Assembly (NCBI GenBank): GCA_023454175.1
Contig: JAEXRW010000025.1
Span: 773,022-837,021, forward strand
Direction: 5' to 3'
From: Bacillota bacterium
GTDB taxonomy: Bacteria > Bacillota > Clostridia > Christensenellales > JAEXRW01
Length of the DNA: 64,000 nt
Positions within the stretch are counted from its first letter, which is position 1; each line of letters begins with the position of its first letter. A model generated the notes under the pieces. That model did not search any database and was not told the origin of the DNA. It was given only the letters and a program-made list of their open reading frames with translations. The translations under genes and the position numbers were made by a program. This document shows, one piece after another, positions 34,403-43,504 of the stretch.

Positions 34403-35398
34403 CTATTTGAATACGTCCAGCAGCGCCGTCTCCAGCCCCGTCACCTGCTGCGCCCTCCCTGTCTTCACGGCGTAATCCATGTCCGCGAGTTTTTGCAGGG
34501 CATATGCCAGCCTGGCTGTGGCGTATTTCCGGCTCTGCCTGACTGCCATCTGCGCGAAATACCGGCTTCCGCCCATGGCGGCGACGGCTGCATTTTCGTC
34601 CATTCCCTGCTCCAGATACGCCTTTGCGCGGAAAAGTTCCCGCAGTTTCAGCGCTAGTACGCCCAGGATGCTCTGCGGTTCCTGCCCTTCGCGCAGCAGC
34701 ACGATAAGGATCTCCATCCCCTGCCCTGTTTTCCCCTCCAGGAAAGCCGCTGCCATCTTGAAAACGTCGGTATCGAGGTTTCTCGCGGCCATCTTTCTCA
34801 CGTCGTCACAGGTGATCTCGCGGCCGCTGGCATACGCCGATAGCTTCTCGATCTCGTTCTGCAATACGACGAGTTCTTTCCCCGAGGTTTCAAGCAGCAA
34901 TCGTGCCGCGGCGTCCCCGATGCCGGCCCCGCAGCTCGTGTTCTTCTTCAGCCAGAGGACCAGCTGCCTGTCGTCCGGCGTAGTGAGTTCTACCAGGCAT
35001 CCTGTTTTTTTAATGGTGTTGCAGACCTCGTTCTTGGGCTCTTCCTCGATGCTTGTGATGAAAGCAAGGCACGTGCGGGGCGGGAATGTCCCGGGTGCCA
35101 GGTATTTGATGAGCTTTTTGTTTTCCTCCGCCTTCTGCCTGCCCGAAAAGAAATTGTCACAGCTCATCGCCAGCACCAGCCTTTTGGCTGCGAACATCGG
35201 CAGTGTCTCGCTCGCGCGGATGATCTCGTCGGCCGATGCCCCGTCCAGTACCGAGATATCCATGTCGCTGTCCCCGGCAATCGTTGAACGCATCAGCTGG
35301 ACGGCCTTCCGCTTGAGGTATTCTTCGTTTCCGTAAAAGAAATATATAGGCTTGGTGATGTTCTTTTTCAGTTCTGCTGTGAATCCGGCGTAATCCAT
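34403..35398 (-). CDS. holA: DNA polymerase III subunit delta
   Basis: A 331-residue clamp-loader subunit. ITKPIYFFYGNEEYLKRKAV at the start is the family's P-loop-like region, IRASETLPMFAAKRLVLAMSC follows, and LLLETSGKELVVLQNEIEKLSAYA and the three-helix C-terminal domain (ILGVLALKLRELFRAKAYL, LRYxL-type AYALQKLADMDYAVKTG) complete it. Delta opens the beta sliding clamp. ATG 35398 is preceded by GGAGGAAAG; the longer frame starts in non-coding DNA. It lies 67 bp downstream of comEC. Confidence 0.93.
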   Translation of the reverse strand: MDYAGFTAELKKNITKPIYFFYGNEEYLKRKAVQLMRSTIAGDSDMDISVLDGASADEIIRASETLPMFAAKRLVLAMSCDNFFSGRQKAEENKKLIKYLAPGTFPPRTCLAFITSIEEEPKNEVCNTIKKTGCLVELTTPDDRQLVLWLKKNTSCGAGIGDAAARLLLETSGKELVVLQNEIEKLSAYASGREITCDDVRKMAARNLDTDVFKMAAAFLEGKTGQGMEILIVLLREGQEPQSILGVLALKLRELFRAKAYLEQGMDENAAVAAMGGSRYFAQMAVRQSRKYATARLAYALQKLADMDYAVKTGRAQQVTGLETALLDVFK

Positions 35399-35465
35399 CT
35401 TTCCTCCGTAGATTTTTGATAAATGAATACAAATCAGTTTACCACGTTTCTTTGCCGCATGCATA

Positions 35466-37109
35466 CTAGCCGGAAAGCGTTTTGACAAACTCTAAGAAGC
35501 CTCTGGCCGGTGGTATCAGTATCAGTACGAGGGTGCCGGTCAGGCACACGCCCCCCGTGACCCACCCGGCGATGCTCCGTATCTTCCTGCGCGCGAGAAA
35601 GTAAGGCGAGATGATCACCAGGAAAGCAAAATACCAGATGAAGTACCCCAGCCCGGGGGTCTCAACTTTGACCGTCATCCCCGGCACCGTTGCGCCGAAG
35701 GCCACAGCCGAGAGCATGGCCATCAGCAGTCCCTTGGCGATGAACGCGAAAGGTATGCCCAGGGGCAGCCAGATCAGCCCCAGCAGCACCGAGATGAATC
35801 CCAGGATAAAGATGATCCCCGTGAGCGGGACAGCCACGATGTTCACCAGCAGCCCCAGCACCGAGATCTGGTTGAAATGGTATGCGGTGAAAGGCAGCGT
35901 CCCCGCCTGCCCGCCCACCGATGCGGCCAATACCGCTATCAGCGCTTTGGGTATCCTTTTCAATCCCTGCTCGACGCGCGGCGTGACCAGCAGTATCCCC
36001 GCCACGCCGGAGTAGGAAAGCTGGAATCCGATATCGTACAGCCACATGGGGTTGAGTGCGAGGATCAGGATGAAGGACGCCGCCAGCGCCGTGGGCGTAT
36101 CCGGTTTCCTGCCCCATGACCGGCCGGCCATGATGAATATTGCCATGATCGTGGCGCGCAGGATGGGCGGGGATAGGCCGGTGAGCACGCAGTGCAGGAC
36201 CAGTACTGCGCTGGTGATGGCAAACCGTATCCATGTCCTCGTCCGGATGATCCTTGTCAGCAGGAAGAAAAGCGGCGCGGCCATGAATCCCACGTTCAGC
36301 CCCGAAACGGCGAGGATATGCGCCGTCCCCGTGGTGCGGAAAGCATCTTTGCCTGCATCCGGGATATCGTCCTGGTCCCCCAGCAGCATGGCCTTCATCA
36401 CGGGTGTTGCATTCCCGTACAGATCATTGACCGTTTTCTCCATGGCCATTCGCGCCGATAGGATGACCCCGTACAGATCCCATTCTTCTTTGTTGCCCAG
36501 ATCCTCCAGGCTGTCCGCGTAGCCCGTATACCAGATCCTGCGGGCCAGCAGATATGCCTTCTCTCCGTCAGCATCTCCCGGCAAATACAGGCTTGTCTTC
36601 CCTGCTACTTTCTGCCCGTAAGTAAAACTCCCTGATTTCACCGTGACGCTGACCCTGCCTTTGAGGGGAATCGTGTCATACCCCTGCATTGCGGATACAT
36701 TATCCAGTACGACTATGGTTCGTTCCTCACCGGTTTTCGTTTTCTCCTTTGCGGGTAATTCGCATACTTTGCCCCTTATTTGCACTTTGTCGTTACCTGG
36801 AACGAAGTAATAATCCGGGTATGCCGCCGCGGAGCAGAGGAAAGCCCCCAGGAAAAAGGCCGCGAGGAAAACGGGGATCCATGCGCTTGTTTTGAATGCG
36901 AGAAGGACGATTCCGGCGCCGGCCGATGCGCACAGGAATAGCAAGGGGTAGAGCCAGGCCGGCCCCCAGACCCGCCCTATCGCGATGCCCAGGGCAAAAA
37001 GCAGCGCCAGCAGCACCAGCGGCCTGCTGTTGAAAGGCATCGTCAATGTGCCAAAGAATCTTGTTCCGCCCGGCTTCAGAGGGTCCGGCGCCCCGCTTGG
37101 GTTTCTCAT
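35466..37109 (-). CDS. comEC: ComEC/Rec2-family membrane channel protein lacking the MBL domain
   Basis: A 547-residue polytopic membrane protein. The N-terminal part is DUF4131-like with an OB-like segment (KVQIRGKVCELPAKEKTKTG), then the competence core GTAHILAVSGLNVGFMAAPLFFLLTRI and GLSPPILRATIMAIFIM, with NPMWLYDIGFQLSYSGVAGIL. Usual ComEC (about 750 residues) ends in a metallo-beta-lactamase domain; here it stops after the last helices. It would form the channel for single-stranded DNA. The start is uncertain: ATG 37109 is used, with only a weak AGGT before it; the next ATG is at 37040. Its position before holA is conserved. Confidence 0.87.
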   Translation of the reverse strand: MRNPSGAPDPLKPGGTRFFGTLTMPFNSRPLVLLALLFALGIAIGRVWGPAWLYPLLFLCASAGAGIVLLAFKTSAWIPVFLAAFFLGAFLCSAAAYPDYYFVPGNDKVQIRGKVCELPAKEKTKTGEERTIVVLDNVSAMQGYDTIPLKGRVSVTVKSGSFTYGQKVAGKTSLYLPGDADGEKAYLLARRIWYTGYADSLEDLGNKEEWDLYGVILSARMAMEKTVNDLYGNATPVMKAMLLGDQDDIPDAGKDAFRTTGTAHILAVSGLNVGFMAAPLFFLLTRIIRTRTWIRFAITSAVLVLHCVLTGLSPPILRATIMAIFIMAGRSWGRKPDTPTALAASFILILALNPMWLYDIGFQLSYSGVAGILLVTPRVEQGLKRIPKALIAVLAASVGGQAGTLPFTAYHFNQISVLGLLVNIVAVPLTGIIFILGFISVLLGLIWLPLGIPFAFIAKGLLMAMLSAVAFGATVPGMTVKVETPGLGYFIWYFAFLVIISPYFLARRKIRSIAGWVTGGVCLTGTLVLILIPPARGFLEFVKTLSG

Positions 37110-37137
37110 AGGGTTAGTACCTGAAAAGAAGGTGGTT

Positions 37138-38148
37138 TTACTGCAGGGCAAGCCGCTTGAATATCCTGCAGATGGCGAGCGTGATCCAGTACCGCGTTTC
37201 CGATGTGTCGTCCTTGCTGTTCTGCTTGTGGATCGTGGAGTAGGATACTTTCCAGAGCCCATCCTTTTCCTGATGGCCGGTTAACCAGTTCATTGCGCGT
37301 TGGATATCTTCGTCTTCTTTCGGGATGCCGATGCGGGAGACCATGTCCAGCGCGGATACCAGGTGGTTCCACCAGTATGGGTATTGGAATCGCACCCAGT
37401 TGTCCGGGTGCTCGTACCAGCTCCAGTTGTCCTTCCGGAAGAATTTTGATTTGAGAAGGGTTGCCGCCTTTACCGCTTCTTCAGACCTTTTGTAATCAGG
37501 ATGCACTGCCAGCGCGCGGATGGCCATGCCCGTGCCTGCCGCCGAATAGGGTCTGGTCCGGTCGAAATCCCTTGCCGGTTCCTTGCTCCATCGAGACGTC
37601 CTTTGAAGGACTTCCTTCCAGGGGGCATTCACTAACCCCGGGCTCCCGATCAGCCACCCGCCGTCATCCTGCCGCATACCGAGCAGCCACTGCATGCCTT
37701 TTTCAGTCCTCGGGTCCCCTGCATACCCCGCTTTGATGAGCAGGTACAGCAGTGCGCCGGTATAGTACGGGGCGTATTCGTTGGAGAGGATGCCGCGGAA
37801 ATCGCCCTCTTCCGACTGGCAGGAATATATGTATTCCGCAGCCATCGGTATCGCGGGATGGGACCGGTCCATTTCGTATTGATCAACGAGGTAGCGAAAC
37901 TGCCTCCAGGTTTCGGTCATGGCGGAGTATTTGCCGTAGTCATCCCTGGCTTTTGCCGTTTTCCAGCTTCCGTCAGGTTGCTGCTTTTTTAAGATTTTGG
38001 CAACCTCGGGAAGGCTCCACACCCGATCAATAGGGCCTGCTTCTTCGCCCTGCAGGTCCCGTTGGGTAATAAAAGTGATGGCTTCATTTCCGCAGGAAAG
38101 AAGCGATCCGATGGGATCATGGTTGAATTGTTTGATCAGATCTTTCAT
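37138..38148 (-). CDS. Prenyltransferase/squalene-cyclase-like alpha-toroid protein, function unknown
   Basis: A 336-residue soluble protein with repeated motifs of the alpha/alpha toroid fold: KKQQPDGSWK, YIYSCQSEEGDFRG, GMQWLLGMRQDDGGWLIG, and MNWLTGHQEKDGLWK, each a QW-like helix turn. Such folds occur in terpene cyclases, prenyltransferases and many uncharacterised bacterial proteins. No DxDD cyclase motif or signal peptide was seen, so catalysis is unproven. ATG 38148 has only a weak site. It ends 28 bp before comEC starts on the same strand but is probably unrelated. Confidence 0.7.
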   Translation of the reverse strand: MKDLIKQFNHDPIGSLLSCGNEAITFITQRDLQGEEAGPIDRVWSLPEVAKILKKQQPDGSWKTAKARDDYGKYSAMTETWRQFRYLVDQYEMDRSHPAIPMAAEYIYSCQSEEGDFRGILSNEYAPYYTGALLYLLIKAGYAGDPRTEKGMQWLLGMRQDDGGWLIGSPGLVNAPWKEVLQRTSRWSKEPARDFDRTRPYSAAGTGMAIRALAVHPDYKRSEEAVKAATLLKSKFFRKDNWSWYEHPDNWVRFQYPYWWNHLVSALDMVSRIGIPKEDEDIQRAMNWLTGHQEKDGLWKVSYSTIHKQNSKDDTSETRYWITLAICRIFKRLALQ

Positions 38149-38194
38149 ACTCTTTTATCTTTTGCAGCGGTTAACACTTGCATAGGTATTCAGG

Positions 38195-38929
38195 TCAGAT
38201 ATCGATGCTCTTCATTTCCTCGGCAGTCTGCGTATTGGGAAATATCGCAACCGCCTCAGCCAGGTGCTTTCCTGCATCGTAATGCGCCAGCGGATGCGTC
38301 AGTATCAGCCTCCCGACGTTGTTTTCCTTTGCATAAAGGGCTGCCTCCCTTGCAGAAAGGTGGACTGACCCCGGTTCCTTATCCTCGTGCAGGAAGGCCG
38401 CGTCGCACAGGAATGCGTCTGCGCCCTGTATCATGGGCGGGATGTTTTCGCTTCGGTTCGTATCGCCCGAGTACGCGAATACCTTGTTTTCGCATTCCAC
38501 CCGTATCCCGAAGCTGGGGTAGGGGTGTATTCCCGCATGGAATCGGAATCGCATGGTTCCTATCTCCGCCTCCATCCCGTGGTGGACGGGATGCACCTCG
38601 AAAGGTTCCATGGCGCACAGGAACGCGTATTCCGCTTCGGGCATGGGGGGTGCAAAAACTTTTATCTTCGTTTTGATTCCAGCGGAGAACTTGTTGCGGA
38701 AAGGGATCATATAGCGCAGGATGCGCATGTCCGCCGTATGGTCGTCGTGCAGGTGGGAAAGCACCACTGCCTCCACATCGTCGATGGAGGTGAATTGCTG
38801 CAGCCGGGAGAGAATGCCGCTGCCGCAGTCCAGCAGCACGTTCGTCCCGCCTCCCTGCAGCAGGTAGCCCGATGTTGCACCTCCGGCGGGCGGATACGGC
38901 CCGTACTTCCCCAATACAGTCAGTTTCAT
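38195..38929 (-). CDS. MBL-fold metallo-hydrolase, RNase Z-like
   Basis: A 244-residue metallo-beta-lactamase-fold protein. MKLTVLGKYGPYPPAGGATSGYLLQ opens the fold, and metal ligands are in VLSHLHDDHTADMRIL (HxHxDH), VHPVHHG, YSGDT and ILTHPLAHYD. The layout resembles cyclic-nucleotide phosphodiesterase/RNase Z relatives (COG1234). Substrate unknown. A longer frame reaching 39529 exists, but ATG 38929 has GGAGGAAAA before it and the family start follows. It is divergent from the asparagine synthetase-like gene. Confidence 0.88.
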   Translation of the reverse strand: MKLTVLGKYGPYPPAGGATSGYLLQGGGTNVLLDCGSGILSRLQQFTSIDDVEAVVLSHLHDDHTADMRILRYMIPFRNKFSAGIKTKIKVFAPPMPEAEYAFLCAMEPFEVHPVHHGMEAEIGTMRFRFHAGIHPYPSFGIRVECENKVFAYSGDTNRSENIPPMIQGADAFLCDAAFLHEDKEPGSVHLSAREAALYAKENNVGRLILTHPLAHYDAGKHLAEAVAIFPNTQTAEEMKSIDI

Positions 38930-39079
38930 GCAAATTTTCCTCCGAAGATTTAGAATATCTGTATTTCCATTGTAAGGAAAACCTGTTGGGATTTCAATTT
39001 TTATTTGTGTTATGCCTATCTGTTTGAAAGTATGCATATAGTATTCCGGTCTGATATTTTTGAAAATGGAGTGGTGTAT

Positions 39080-40897
39080 ATGGGGGCGATCGCAGGCTGC
39101 GTTCAGTTTCAGGGGCATGGGAATGAAAATATTCCGTATTTTGAAAACATGCTTGCTTCCATGGCTTACCGTGGAAGTGCAGGCAAGGCCGTTCATGTCG
39201 AACCGGGGTGCATGCTTGCCCGGCTGCAGTCGGCAAAGCCCTGTATCACGGAGGATCTGGCCCAGGCTGAACAGGGGCCCACGCGTTTCGTGTGTGCTTT
39301 CACAGGCAGGCTGTATAATGTGCGGGAATTGAAGCGCGAGCTCGGGCTCCGGGGGCGGGATTTCCCGGGCGTCGACGATGAACAGCTCGTATTGAACGCC
39401 TATATGGAATGGGGCGCCGGGTGTGTCGACCGTCTTCTCGGCGCCTTTGCCTTTGCCGTATGGGATCAGGCCGCCCGTCTCCTGTTCCTCGCGCGGGACC
39501 GTTTGGGAAAATGCCCCATGTTTTATCATATGGGAGCGGACCGTCTGGTCTTCTCATCCGAGATCAAGAGCATTCTCGCATTCGGTGTACCCGCGGTGCT
39601 CGGCGAGGAGGGCATTATGGAGCTCATCGCCCTGGCCCCTGCGAGGAGGCCGGGCAGCGGCGTATATAAGGGCATATCCGAATTGCGGGGCGGGTTCAGT
39701 TTGATGTTTCATGCGAAGGGGCACAGGCTTCACCGCTACTGGCAGGTGAAAAGCCATGACCATGGGGAGGATGCCGATGATACAGCCGAAAGGATCCGGG
39801 CCGTGTTTGACAGGAATGTGCGCCGGGAGATGGACTTCGGTGGTGAGATTACCTCCCTGCTCTCCGGCGGTCTGGATTCCAGCGGCGTTGGCTGCGTCGC
39901 TTCGAAATACTGCGCTGAGGCGGGGAAGCAGCTCCGTACCGCTTCCCTGGAATATTTCGAGAATGAGAAGTATTTCGAGGCCGATGCCTTTCAGCCCAAT
40001 TCCGATCCGGAGTATGCCGAATACATGCGGCAGTACCTGGGCAGTGAACACCGCAGGATCGTGCTGGATACCCCTGAATTGGTCGCTTTCCTGGAAGAGG
40101 CCATGCTTGCGCGCAGCCTTCCCGGTATGGCGGATGTGGATTCTTCTCTTCTGCTTGTTTTCAGGCAGGTCAGCGGTGACGCTATCCTTTCGGGCGAATG
40201 CGCCGACGAGCTTTTTGGCGGCTACCCCTGGTTCCTGGAGGAAAATGCCTTTGCCGGCGGCACCTTCCCCTGGTCGAAGGCCATGGAGCTCAGGCGTTCC
40301 CTGGCCGCCCCGGGCATATCTTTTCTTCTGTTCGAGGATTATACGGCGCGCTGTCTGGACGATACGCTGCTGGAAACGCCTCTTCCCGCGGGCTGCGGCA
40401 AAGAGGAGGCCTATTACCGCAGGCTCTTTTATACCTGCCTGCACTGGTTCGGTGCCAGTTTGCTCGAGCGGAAGGAACGTATTTCCGCCCTTGCGGGAGT
40501 GGAGGCACGCCTTCCCTATTACGAGGAGGAGCTGGTCCAGTACGCATGGAACATCCCCTATGGGATGAAACGCCTCGGGGGCATGGAGAAAGGCATCCTC
40601 CGCAAGGCGTTTTTAGGGATCGTTCCCGAAAAGGTCCTCCAGCGGAAAAAGAGCCCCTTCCCCAAGACCTGGCATGCCTCGTTTTCCCATGCCGTCGCAA
40701 ATAGGATCAGGCTTCTGCTGGAAGATGCGTCGGCGCCGGTCTTTGATCTGTATAACAGGGAGACAGTCGCGGGGTTGCTGGAAGGGCAGATGCCGGGCAG
40801 ATGGTACGGCCAGCTGATGGGCACACCGCAGCTTTTGGGCCATATCCTGCAGGTGGATGCCTGGATGCGGGATTTTCATGTCTCGCTGGATTTGTGA
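39080..40897 (+). CDS. Asparagine synthetase-like protein with degenerate glutaminase domain
   Basis: A 605-residue AsnB-family protein. The N-terminal Ntn glutaminase domain starts MGAIAGCVQF instead of MCGIAG, so the nucleophile Cys is absent, and RGSAG replaces the usual RGPD. Structural motifs remain: GRLYNVRELKREL, LLGAFAFAVWD and FLARDRLGKCPMFYH. The synthetase domain is intact, with the PP-loop SLLSGGLDSSGVG and SGECADELFGGYPWF. It may use free ammonia or make another amide or lactam bond, as known for beta-lactam synthetases and lasso cyclases; no precursor peptide was seen. ATG 39080 has GGAG 8 bases before it. Confidence 0.86.
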   Translation: MGAIAGCVQFQGHGNENIPYFENMLASMAYRGSAGKAVHVEPGCMLARLQSAKPCITEDLAQAEQGPTRFVCAFTGRLYNVRELKRELGLRGRDFPGVDDEQLVLNAYMEWGAGCVDRLLGAFAFAVWDQAARLLFLARDRLGKCPMFYHMGADRLVFSSEIKSILAFGVPAVLGEEGIMELIALAPARRPGSGVYKGISELRGGFSLMFHAKGHRLHRYWQVKSHDHGEDADDTAERIRAVFDRNVRREMDFGGEITSLLSGGLDSSGVGCVASKYCAEAGKQLRTASLEYFENEKYFEADAFQPNSDPEYAEYMRQYLGSEHRRIVLDTPELVAFLEEAMLARSLPGMADVDSSLLLVFRQVSGDAILSGECADELFGGYPWFLEENAFAGGTFPWSKAMELRRSLAAPGISFLLFEDYTARCLDDTLLETPLPAGCGKEEAYYRRLFYTCLHWFGASLLERKERISALAGVEARLPYYEEELVQYAWNIPYGMKRLGGMEKGILRKAFLGIVPEKVLQRKKSPFPKTWHASFSHAVANRIRLLLEDASAPVFDLYNRETVAGLLEGQMPGRWYGQLMGTPQLLGHILQVDAWMRDFHVSLDL

Positions 40898-40986
40898 CCC
40901 CGTTAAAAGGTAAGAATGACCGATAGGCAATGTGCCCGTGCCGTAGCCGCGGGTACTTCAATGTGAACAAAGGTTCCGGTGCAGGC

Positions 40987-42456
40987 TTATATGGCCGGCT
41001 CCTTCATGATGAGCCCAGGGTTCCGCATGAGCGGCGTCTGCATATGGATGTGCCCGGCGAGCGAAGCGTATATCTTTCCGTCGAAAATGAACTGGATACG
41101 GCGGATGCCCGCCATTTCCGTCATGGAGTTGACCATGGAATAGACGAGCATGTTCTCTCCTGCCGCCGACAGCCCCTCGCATTTGCGTTTGAAATCGTAT
41201 GTGAAATTGATCACGACCGTATTGCCGCTGATTTGTACCCCTGCCAGGTCTGTTAATGCTACGCCGCCGGGGAATACCGGCCACGCGCTTTCGTTTTCCG
41301 CTTCCAGCGGCCCCCGCATCAGCTCGCTGATCCTTGTGGACGGGTCCATGGCCAGCCGCTGGGGGACGCACCGTTTGATGGTGATCAGGCTTTTGAATTC
41401 CTTGTCCGGGAAATACAGTGTAATATGGTTGCCCGTCAATTCGTGGAAAAGCTCCCGCTGTATCCTGCCGTCGGGCAGGAAGTCAGCGCCCGGTACGCCC
41501 GTTACCGGCTTCCCGTTCAGTTTTACGATGATGTCCCGAACGTTGGGCAGGTTGCCCGTGATGGAGCTGGACAGGGACGCGTACGGGAGCACCTCCGCGA
41601 CCTGCGAGGCGGCGTCGCTGAGGATGGGCAGCCCCGAAAAATTCAAAATGGCCGTCCTTGTACCGTCTGCGTTGTCCACCAGCGTAGGAGGTTCCAGCTC
41701 TGTCAGGTCTGGCGGGAGCACCGCTTTGAGGCCGGAGCCCGTTTTCGGTCCCTTTATCAGGGCCTGGATGATGGTCTGGACGTTGTCCGATGCATCGTAT
41801 TGTACGGGCACGGCCTGCGGGATCAGGTACTGTCCGCTCTCGTCACGGAAATAGAGTACTGCCGTGCTCGTGATGGCGCCCTCTTCCTCCATGGCCTGCC
41901 CCTGTGCCGCATATCCGTTGAGCAGGGTGGCGATATCTTCGGTATACCGGGTCGCAGGGCCCGTCGGGATCCCCATGTAATCCGGCAGTATGCCGTTGAT
42001 GTATACGTTCACATAGTCCACGCCTTCCGCGTCTATCAGGGTGTCGGCGATCGCAGTTTTGGCGATCAGGTAGTCCTCGGGGGTGAATCCCGGGAAACTG
42101 CCGCTGAGGAATACGTTGATGATGCCCGTGGATTCCTCCACCCAGTCCACCTGCGTATTGGCCGGTAAAATGGATTTGTAATCACCCGAAGGTCCTTCTA
42201 TCAGGGCCCACACCAGCGCTTCCGTTCGCGTTTCGTCCTCCTGGGCCTGTATGTCTTTTGCCATGATGGCGAAATGCGTGCCGTCTTCGCTGAGAAAATA
42301 GAGCGGCGCTTTCAGGGTCACCGGCATTTTGCCGCCGTTCCAGTTGGGCAGCGGGCTTGCGGATGTGGATGGCGAAGGGGAATTTGCCGCGCAGCCGGTG
42401 AATGCCAGGGGCAATGATAAGATCAGGGCTATGATGGTTTTGATCCTGTTTTTCAT
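40987..42456 (-). CDS. GerMN-domain lipoprotein (multi-module)
   Basis: A 489-residue lipoprotein: the signal ends in LPLAFTGCAANS with Cys22, then a Ser/Pro linker. Three GerMN-like modules follow, recognised by LIEGPSGDYKSILP near 85, LIKGPKTGSGLKAVLPP near 230 and LMRGPLEAENESAWPVFPGG near 375, each followed by an NxYxNG-like strand. GerMN modules are found in spore germination GerM and in actinobacterial LpqB. It is the last gene of the regulator-kinase-lipoprotein operon, 34 bp after the previous GerMN gene, so it may modulate the kinase or the spore wall. The function is inferred. Confidence 0.86.
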   Translation of the reverse strand: MKNRIKTIIALILSLPLAFTGCAANSPSPSTSASPLPNWNGGKMPVTLKAPLYFLSEDGTHFAIMAKDIQAQEDETRTEALVWALIEGPSGDYKSILPANTQVDWVEESTGIINVFLSGSFPGFTPEDYLIAKTAIADTLIDAEGVDYVNVYINGILPDYMGIPTGPATRYTEDIATLLNGYAAQGQAMEEEGAITSTAVLYFRDESGQYLIPQAVPVQYDASDNVQTIIQALIKGPKTGSGLKAVLPPDLTELEPPTLVDNADGTRTAILNFSGLPILSDAASQVAEVLPYASLSSSITGNLPNVRDIIVKLNGKPVTGVPGADFLPDGRIQRELFHELTGNHITLYFPDKEFKSLITIKRCVPQRLAMDPSTRISELMRGPLEAENESAWPVFPGGVALTDLAGVQISGNTVVINFTYDFKRKCEGLSAAGENMLVYSMVNSMTEMAGIRRIQFIFDGKIYASLAGHIHMQTPLMRNPGLIMKEPAI

Positions 42457-42490
42457 TTTTTCACCGCCCTTCCTATCGATCCGGTCCGCG

Positions 42491-43504
42491 TCAGGACTGG
42501 CTGATCAGGTAGATATGCTGCAGCATGAGGGTGCTGATCTTCCAGCAGTTCTTCACCCGGATCAGGCGCAAAGGGATGGATGGAAGATCCAATGAGTTTG
42601 CGTTTTTGTCCCGTACCGTGATGTCCGCCGTCACTATGGCGCTCAGGCCGTCAGGAGCTACCGATTCGGCGGTTATCGTATATTCCTCCACCACTCTTTC
42701 GGTGGCGGAGATGCTTTGCGCCAGTTCGTCCGGTGTGGGCGCTTTTTCCGCTGCAAAGCTTGTGAAATTGTAAATTTCTGTATACTTTCTGTCTTTGAGC
42801 AGCCCCATCACCAAGTCCGCGGTATTCCGGGGCGTCAGGATGATGTCGTTCTGCCGGGTGAGCGGTTCCAGGGTCTGTTCCCCGGCGGTATTCCCGGATT
42901 CGGTATCGAAGCCCGCGGCTTTGCGTTTGATGCGCTGCCCGTACCCGCTCCCGTCCACATCGATGAAAAGCTGTACCTGGGCAAACTGCCCCAGCTCAGT
43001 CAACGCGTTTACCACGGAGTCGACGGCCAGCCGCAGCTTCAGCTCTGCGGCGGCCGGCTTGCCCTGTTCCGGTGTGTCGTTTTGTGTTTCCTCGCCAAAA
43101 GGCTGGAGGAAATCCCTGCTGAGTGTCACAAAGAGGAATTCGCCGTTGTCCGTTATGGATACGACAGTGGTTTTGGGATTGATCACGGCGGATAGCTCGC
43201 CGCCGGAGTCGGCCGGTCCCTTGATCAGTTCCCGGAGGATCGCCTTTTCCACGCGCTCGTTGGAAGGCACTTCGATGGTCCGTTCCTCCTGCGTGAGCAG
43301 TTCCTGGTCCCGGAAGCCGAAATACAGCGTGGCGTCGTATTTGTTGGATTGGGCAGCCTGCGGCACATTGCTGATGGGCACATTGGTGCCTTTGGCGGGC
43401 TGCTCCTCCTGGAGCACGCTGCAGGAAACGCACAGCAGCGCCAGGATGGCTGCACACAATACGGTGGTCATGGTTTTCAGTTTTTGGATGGTCTTTGCTT
43501 TCAT
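42491..43504 (-). CDS. GerMN-domain lipoprotein (single module)
   Basis: A 337-residue lipoprotein: signal peptide ending ALLCVSCSVLQ with Cys28. One GerMN module starts at ILRELIKGPADSGGELSAVINP and runs to VQLFIDVDGSGYGQ. The C-terminal domain (residues about 230-335) resembles a nuclear-transport-factor-like or IMS fold and ends with RLIRVKNCWKISTLMLQHIY. Its start overlaps the stop of the histidine kinase gene by 4 bp (ATGA type), showing translational coupling. Its placement next to the kinase mirrors LpqB after MtrB. Confidence 0.85.
   Translation of the reverse strand: MKAKTIQKLKTMTTVLCAAILALLCVSCSVLQEEQPAKGTNVPISNVPQAAQSNKYDATLYFGFRDQELLTQEERTIEVPSNERVEKAILRELIKGPADSGGELSAVINPKTTVVSITDNGEFLFVTLSRDFLQPFGEETQNDTPEQGKPAAAELKLRLAVDSVVNALTELGQFAQVQLFIDVDGSGYGQRIKRKAAGFDTESGNTAGEQTLEPLTRQNDIILTPRNTADLVMGLLKDRKYTEIYNFTSFAAEKAPTPDELAQSISATERVVEEYTITAESVAPDGLSAIVTADITVRDKNANSLDLPSIPLRLIRVKNCWKISTLMLQHIYLISQS

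Noticed and set aside
38930..39529. Extension of the MBL hydrolase frame to 444 codons
   Set aside because: The family start MKLTVLG with a GGAGG site is at 38929, and the extension runs through the opposite-strand asparagine synthetase-like gene.
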